From Willaertia magna (lineage: Eukaryota; Heterolobosea; Eutetramitea; Acrasida; Naegleriidae), in NCBI GenBank assembly GCA_902984215.1, contig CADWAF010004153.1, positions 1 to 11,131 of the forward strand: a DNA stretch of 11,131 nt, given 5' to 3'. Of this stretch, positions 8,824 through 11,131 are shown in pieces. The notes under the pieces are model-generated. The model saw only the letters and a program-made list of their open reading frames with translations. It ran no database searches and was not told the origin of the DNA. Position numbers and translations under genes: made by a program. The number at the start of each line of letters is the position of its first letter. The first letter of the stretch is position 1.

Positions 8824-9070
8824 TATTGCTGTTGTAAATGGTTCCTCTGCGATACATCCTGACTTACCTGAGGAATATAATTCAAAATATTATAATTCTA
8901 CACAATTCTTAAATGTTCGTCTTTACTCATTAATTTCAATTGATGACTTAATTAAATATAATTTAATGATTTTAGCTTGTACGGCTTTTGTTGTATCTAT
9001 TGTAATTAAATTTATCAAGAAGGTTAATCATAAAAGTACGGCGCTTGTTACTTCTAAGAAAAAGAATTAA
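8783..9070 (+). CDS. Small ER-type membrane protein, copy 1 (no in-frame AUG)
   Basis: A 95-codon frame opening with TTG; I do not recognise the family. It has the layout of a type I membrane protein: a hydrophobic signal-like segment (residues 1-18, LFACLSFLLLAISNIAVV), a short polar domain with two N-glycosylation sequons (NGS at 19, NST at 38), one membrane span (about 61-77) and a Lys-rich tail ending KKKN. That ending fits the dilysine KKxx ER-retrieval signal. No in-frame ATG lies upstream before a stop (TAG 8774-8776); the nearest ATG (8767) is in the F-box frame. Splicing at the AG ending at 8776, a +1 frameshift, non-AUG initiation or decay of the 5' end are all possible. An internal ATG would leave only 34 residues. 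The two copies differ by one amino acid. Confidence 0.45.
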   Translation: MFACLSFLLLAISNIAVVNGSSAIHPDLPEEYNSKYYNSTQFLNVRLYSLISIDDLIKYNLMILACTAFVVSIVIKFIKKVNHKSTALVTSKKKN

Positions 9071-9817
9071 GAAAGAAAAAACGTCTTTTTTGTTATTGTA
9101 AATATTAAGTAAGAATAAAAAATTGAGACAAAAGTTTATTTGAAATAATGAAAACATTCTACATTTTGAAAATGTTTTTTAATGGTGGTGACAATAGATT
9201 TTAAAAGTTGTTGATTCTTATAAAATCAAAGTCCAGGTCGTCCTCCTTTATTTTCCTCTGGTTGATTATCATTTCAAAATATCACTGCTGATAGGTGGCG
9301 TGTTGACAAATGCTTGTCAGATTAAAAGGTAATGATTGTTTTCTTATAATAGATAGTTGTTGTTTCTGTTTTTTATGCTTGAGGTTGAAGTATTCCAATG
9401 CAAGAGATCTGGTTCTCTATTTAAATGCCAGAAATTCAATTCTGCATTTAGCCAAACCCAAAATTAAAGGTGACTTTCACTTTAATAATGTCAACAATTT
9501 TTACAAAACCATCAACAGTAGTTTATACCTTTAGAAGAATGAGCTCGTTATGAAATTCTTTTCCTTTCTTTTTACGTTTCTAAGTAATTATTGAATTTAA
9601 GTGTATAATTTTAGATTTTTTTAATCCTTGTAAAATTTAAATAGATTTTTGTAATTTTTGTTACTTTGCGTCATAAATCACATTTCCAAACTACGGAAAA
9701 TCAAAGGAATATACAAAGATAAATCTGGACAGAATATTTTTTGTAACAACATGCCATAACCTTCCACACCACAGCAAACTGCTGCGGACTGCATTAATTT
9801 TTAAGATGAAGCTTCAG
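9071..9817. other. Non-coding remainder of duplication copy 1
   Basis: This 747-bp stretch has no convincing gene. It holds two hairpins (9151-9178 and 9211-9229), a stretch of about 120 bp (9230-9350) nearly identical to copy 2, then AT-rich sequence with many differences. An open frame 9310-9534 reads 74 codons, but it stops early in copy 2 and most copy differences within it change amino acids, so I do not call it a gene. Near the end are CAGC-AAACT-GCTG (short hairpin) and ATGAAGCTTCAG. Confidence 0.6.
9151..9229 (+). other. Two small hairpins after the membrane-protein frame
   Basis: The first pairs AAAACATT (9151-9158) with AATGTTTT (9171-9178). The second pairs TTGATT (9211-9216) with AATCAA (9224-9229) around a 7-nt loop. 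Both stems are kept in copy 2 (first at 10185-10212) despite nearby small differences. They could act in a 3' UTR or at a 3' end, but AT-rich DNA gives such stems easily. Confidence 0.3.
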
Positions 9818-9818
9818 G

Positions 9819-10106
9819 TTGTTTGCTTGTTTATCGTTCTTCTTGTTGGCAATAAGTAATATTGCTGTTGTAAATGGTTCCTCTGCGATACATCCTGACT
9901 TACCTGAGGAATATAATTCAAAATATTATAATTCTACCCAATTCTTAAATGTTCGTCTTTACTCATTAATTTCAATTGATGACTTAATTAAATATAATTT
10001 AATGATTTTAGCTTGTACGGCTTTTGTTGTATCTATTGTAATTAAATTTATAAAGAAGGTTAATCATAAAAGTACGGCGCTTGTTACTTCTAAGAAAAAG
10101 AATTAA
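9819..10106 (+). CDS. Small ER-type membrane protein, copy 2 (no in-frame AUG)
   Basis: The paralogue of the 8783-9070 frame, with the same features: signal-like segment, two sequons, one membrane span, KKKN end. Differences are Leu8 to Phe (9842), and silent changes at Thr40 (9938) and Ile78 (10052). A nearby ATG (9806) opens a frame reading MKLQVVCLFIVLLVGNK, which stops at TAA 9857-9859; that frame is one nucleotide off, and a +1 shift would join a good signal peptide to NIAVVNGSS. This ATG comes from the tail of copy 1, so the join was created by the duplication. Upstream in the 95-codon frame a TGA (9807-9809) blocks extension. Which copy, if either, is translated cannot be told from sequence. 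Confidence 0.45.
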   Translation: MFACLSFFLLAISNIAVVNGSSAIHPDLPEEYNSKYYNSTQFLNVRLYSLISIDDLIKYNLMILACTAFVVSIVIKFIKKVNHKSTALVTSKKKN

Positions 10107-10974
10107 GAAAGAAAAAACGTCTTTTTTATTATTGTAAATATTAAGTTAATAAAAAATTGCGACAAAAGTTTATTTGAAATAATGAAAACATTCTACTTTT
10201 TGAAAATGTTTTTTAATGGTGGTGACAATAGATTTTAAAAGTTTGATTCTTATAAAATCAAAGTCCAGGTCGTCCTCCTTTATTTTCCTCTGGTTGATTA
10301 TCATTTCAAAATATCACTGCTGATAGGTGGCGTGCTTGACAAATGCTTGTCAGATTAAAAGGTAATGATTGTTTTCTTCTAATTAATAGTTGTTGTTTCT
10401 GTTTTTTATGCTTGAGGTATTCCAATACAAGAGATCTGGTTCTCTATTTAAATGCCAGAAATTCAATTCTGCATTTAGTCAAACCCAAAATTAAAGCTGA
10501 TTATCACTTATAATAATGTCAACAATTTTTCAAAAACAATCAACAGTAGTTTGTACCTTTAGAAGAATGAGCTCGTTAAGAAATTCTTTTCCTTTCTTCT
10601 AGGCTCTACAGTCGGTTTCATCATAATGATCGCAGGTTTTGCAACTGTAAGGAAGTATTGAATTTAATTGTATAATTTTAGGTTTTATAATTTCATTGTA
10701 AAATTTAAATAGATTTTTATAATTTTTGTTACTTTGCGTCATAAATCACATTTCCAACTACGGAAATCAAAGGAATATACAAAGATAAATCTGGACTGAA
10801 TATTTTTTGTAACAACATGCCATAACCTTCAACACCACAGCAAACTGCTGCGGACTGCTTTAATTTTTAAGATGAAGCTTCAGCCAATACATTTCAACAG
10901 AATTTATTTTGAGCTTTTTCAACTTTTCTTAATTTTCAAAAGCAAAAAAATTAAATAACAAACTAATAAATATC
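10107..10974. other. Non-coding remainder of copy 2 and upstream region of the last gene
   Basis: This 868-bp stretch includes copy 2 hairpins, the conserved segment to about 10378, a diverged AT-rich part, the copy-2-only stretch at 10599-10650 and the conserved end. From 10884 to 10974 the sequence is unique and A/T-rich and should carry the promoter or leader of the Cys/His-rich gene. No recognisable RNA gene is present. Confidence 0.5.
10343..10661 (+). other. Possible spliced micro-gene in copy 2 (25 codons)
   Basis: An ATG at 10343 opens 19 nt (MLVRLK plus one base), ending at a possible GTAATG donor (10362). A pyrimidine tract and TTCTAG (acceptor ending 10602) lead to 59 nt ending in TGA (10659-10661). 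Spliced in phase, this reads MLVRLK joined to GSTVGFIIMIAGFATVRKY, a one-span micropeptide. The 241-nt intron would be longer than the three certain ones here. A GTAAGG at 10648 could instead make this an internal exon of a longer gene. Copy 1 keeps the ATG and donor but lacks the second exon. The model rests on splice-like sequence only. Confidence 0.18.
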
Positions 10975-11131
10975 ATGACAACTAAAGAATGCAATGGTTG
11001 TACAACCTTAGAACATCACAAACATGACAATAGCCATCCTGAAGGTTGTAATTGTAATAATCATCATGGCCACAACAATAATGACCAACGACTAGTTATA
11101 AAATCGGAGGATGAAAATCATATGAAAAAAG
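10975..11131 (+). CDS. Cys/His-rich protein, N-terminal part (runs off the window)
   Basis: The ATG at 10975 opens 52 full codons to the right edge. The visible part has paired cysteines (C6-x2-C9 and C25-x-C27) and many histidines (HHKH at 14-17, then HHGH near residue 30), followed by an Asn run and a charged stretch. Such a composition suggests binding of zinc, copper or another soft metal, as in His-rich loops of metal transporters or small metal-binding proteins, but no domain can be named from so little. The ATG follows an A/T-rich leader with upstream stops, so the start is plausible. Confidence 0.5.
   Translation, partial: MTTKECNGCTTLEHHKHDNSHPEGCNCNNHHGHNNNDQRLVIKSEDENHMKK

Larger units (their letters stand above)
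8782..9817 (+). repeat. Tandem duplication, copy 1 (1,036 bp)
   Basis: Direct repeat of 9818-10883 with the same content and order: 95-codon frame, hairpins, a conserved stretch around 9230-9350, a more diverged AT-rich part, and a conserved end ATGAAGCTTCAG. Its left edge abuts F-box codon 311. Its right edge touches copy 2 with no intervening base and no shared homology at the junction. The first ~290 bp differ from copy 2 at three positions; the remainder has roughly 35 substitutions and small indels by hand count. Confidence 0.97.
9818..10883 (+). repeat. Tandem duplication, copy 2 (1,066 bp)
   Basis: The second copy of the unit, starting GTTGTTTGC and ending ATGAAGCTTCAG at 10883, after which the sequence becomes unique. 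It is longer than copy 1 mainly because of a stretch at about 10599-10650. No terminal inverted repeats, transposase or target-site duplication are visible at either end, so a simple segmental duplication fits better than a transposon. Confidence 0.97.

Noticed and set aside
8972..9157. 61-codon minus-strand frame
   Set aside because: Antisense to the membrane-protein frame; no features.
9310..9534. 74-codon Cys-rich frame in copy 1
   Set aside because: In copy 2 it stops early, and about seven of nine substitutions change amino acids, which fits neutral sequence or an intron.
8782..10883. Transposon or retroelement explanation for the duplication
   Set aside because: No transposase or reverse transcriptase, no terminal inverted repeats and no target-site duplication; one tandem segmental event explains both edges.
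1..11131. tRNA, rRNA, CRISPR array or prokaryotic operon signals
   Set aside because: No B-box-like GGTTCGA, no spaced repeats and no ribosome binding sites; spliceosomal introns show a eukaryotic nucleus.

Overview
The window is AT-rich (by eye about 30% G+C) nuclear DNA from a unicellular eukaryote. Three spliceosomal introns of 103, 76 and 72 nt, with GTAAGT or GTATGT donors and TAG or CAG acceptors, restore conserved protein sequence when removed. The complete recognisable genes all stop at TAA and read in the standard code. Asn/Thr and Lys tracts, short introns, compact spacing and an animal-type mitochondrial glutamate dehydrogenase suggest a free-living amoeboid protist. A Naegleria-like heterolobosean or an amoebozoan are the two guesses; the sequence does not decide between them.

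Layout: (1) 1-1520, minus strand: N-terminal ~506 codons of a WD-repeat protein resembling the TFIIIC subunit GTF3C2/Tfc6, cut by the window edge. (2) 1932-4302, plus: a complete two-exon cullin-3, head to head with gene 1 across 411 bp. (3) 4584-5552, plus: an acidic protein ending in a pRiA4b ORF-3-like domain, a fold best known from bacteria and plasmids. (4) 5642-7367, minus: a complete three-exon mitochondrial NAD(P)-glutamate dehydrogenase, tail to tail with gene 3. (5) 7849-8823, plus: an F-box-like protein. (6) 8782-10883: a two-copy tandem duplication with a period of just over 1 kb. Each copy carries a 95-codon reading frame for a small membrane protein with ER-type signals. (7) 10975 to the end, plus: the start of a Cys/His-rich protein.

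The first five genes look like ordinary housekeeping or regulatory genes with no shared pathway. Cullin-3 and the F-box protein both belong to ubiquitin ligase biology, but F-box proteins normally work with CUL1, so the link is probably chance. The unusual part is the right-hand 2.1 kb. The F-box reading frame runs 13 codons into the duplicated unit. The small membrane-protein frame has no in-frame AUG in either copy, yet it is far better conserved between the copies than much of the sequence downstream. Copy 2 holds a GC-richer stretch bounded by good splice-site sequences that copy 1 lacks. This block is the best candidate for something undescribed.
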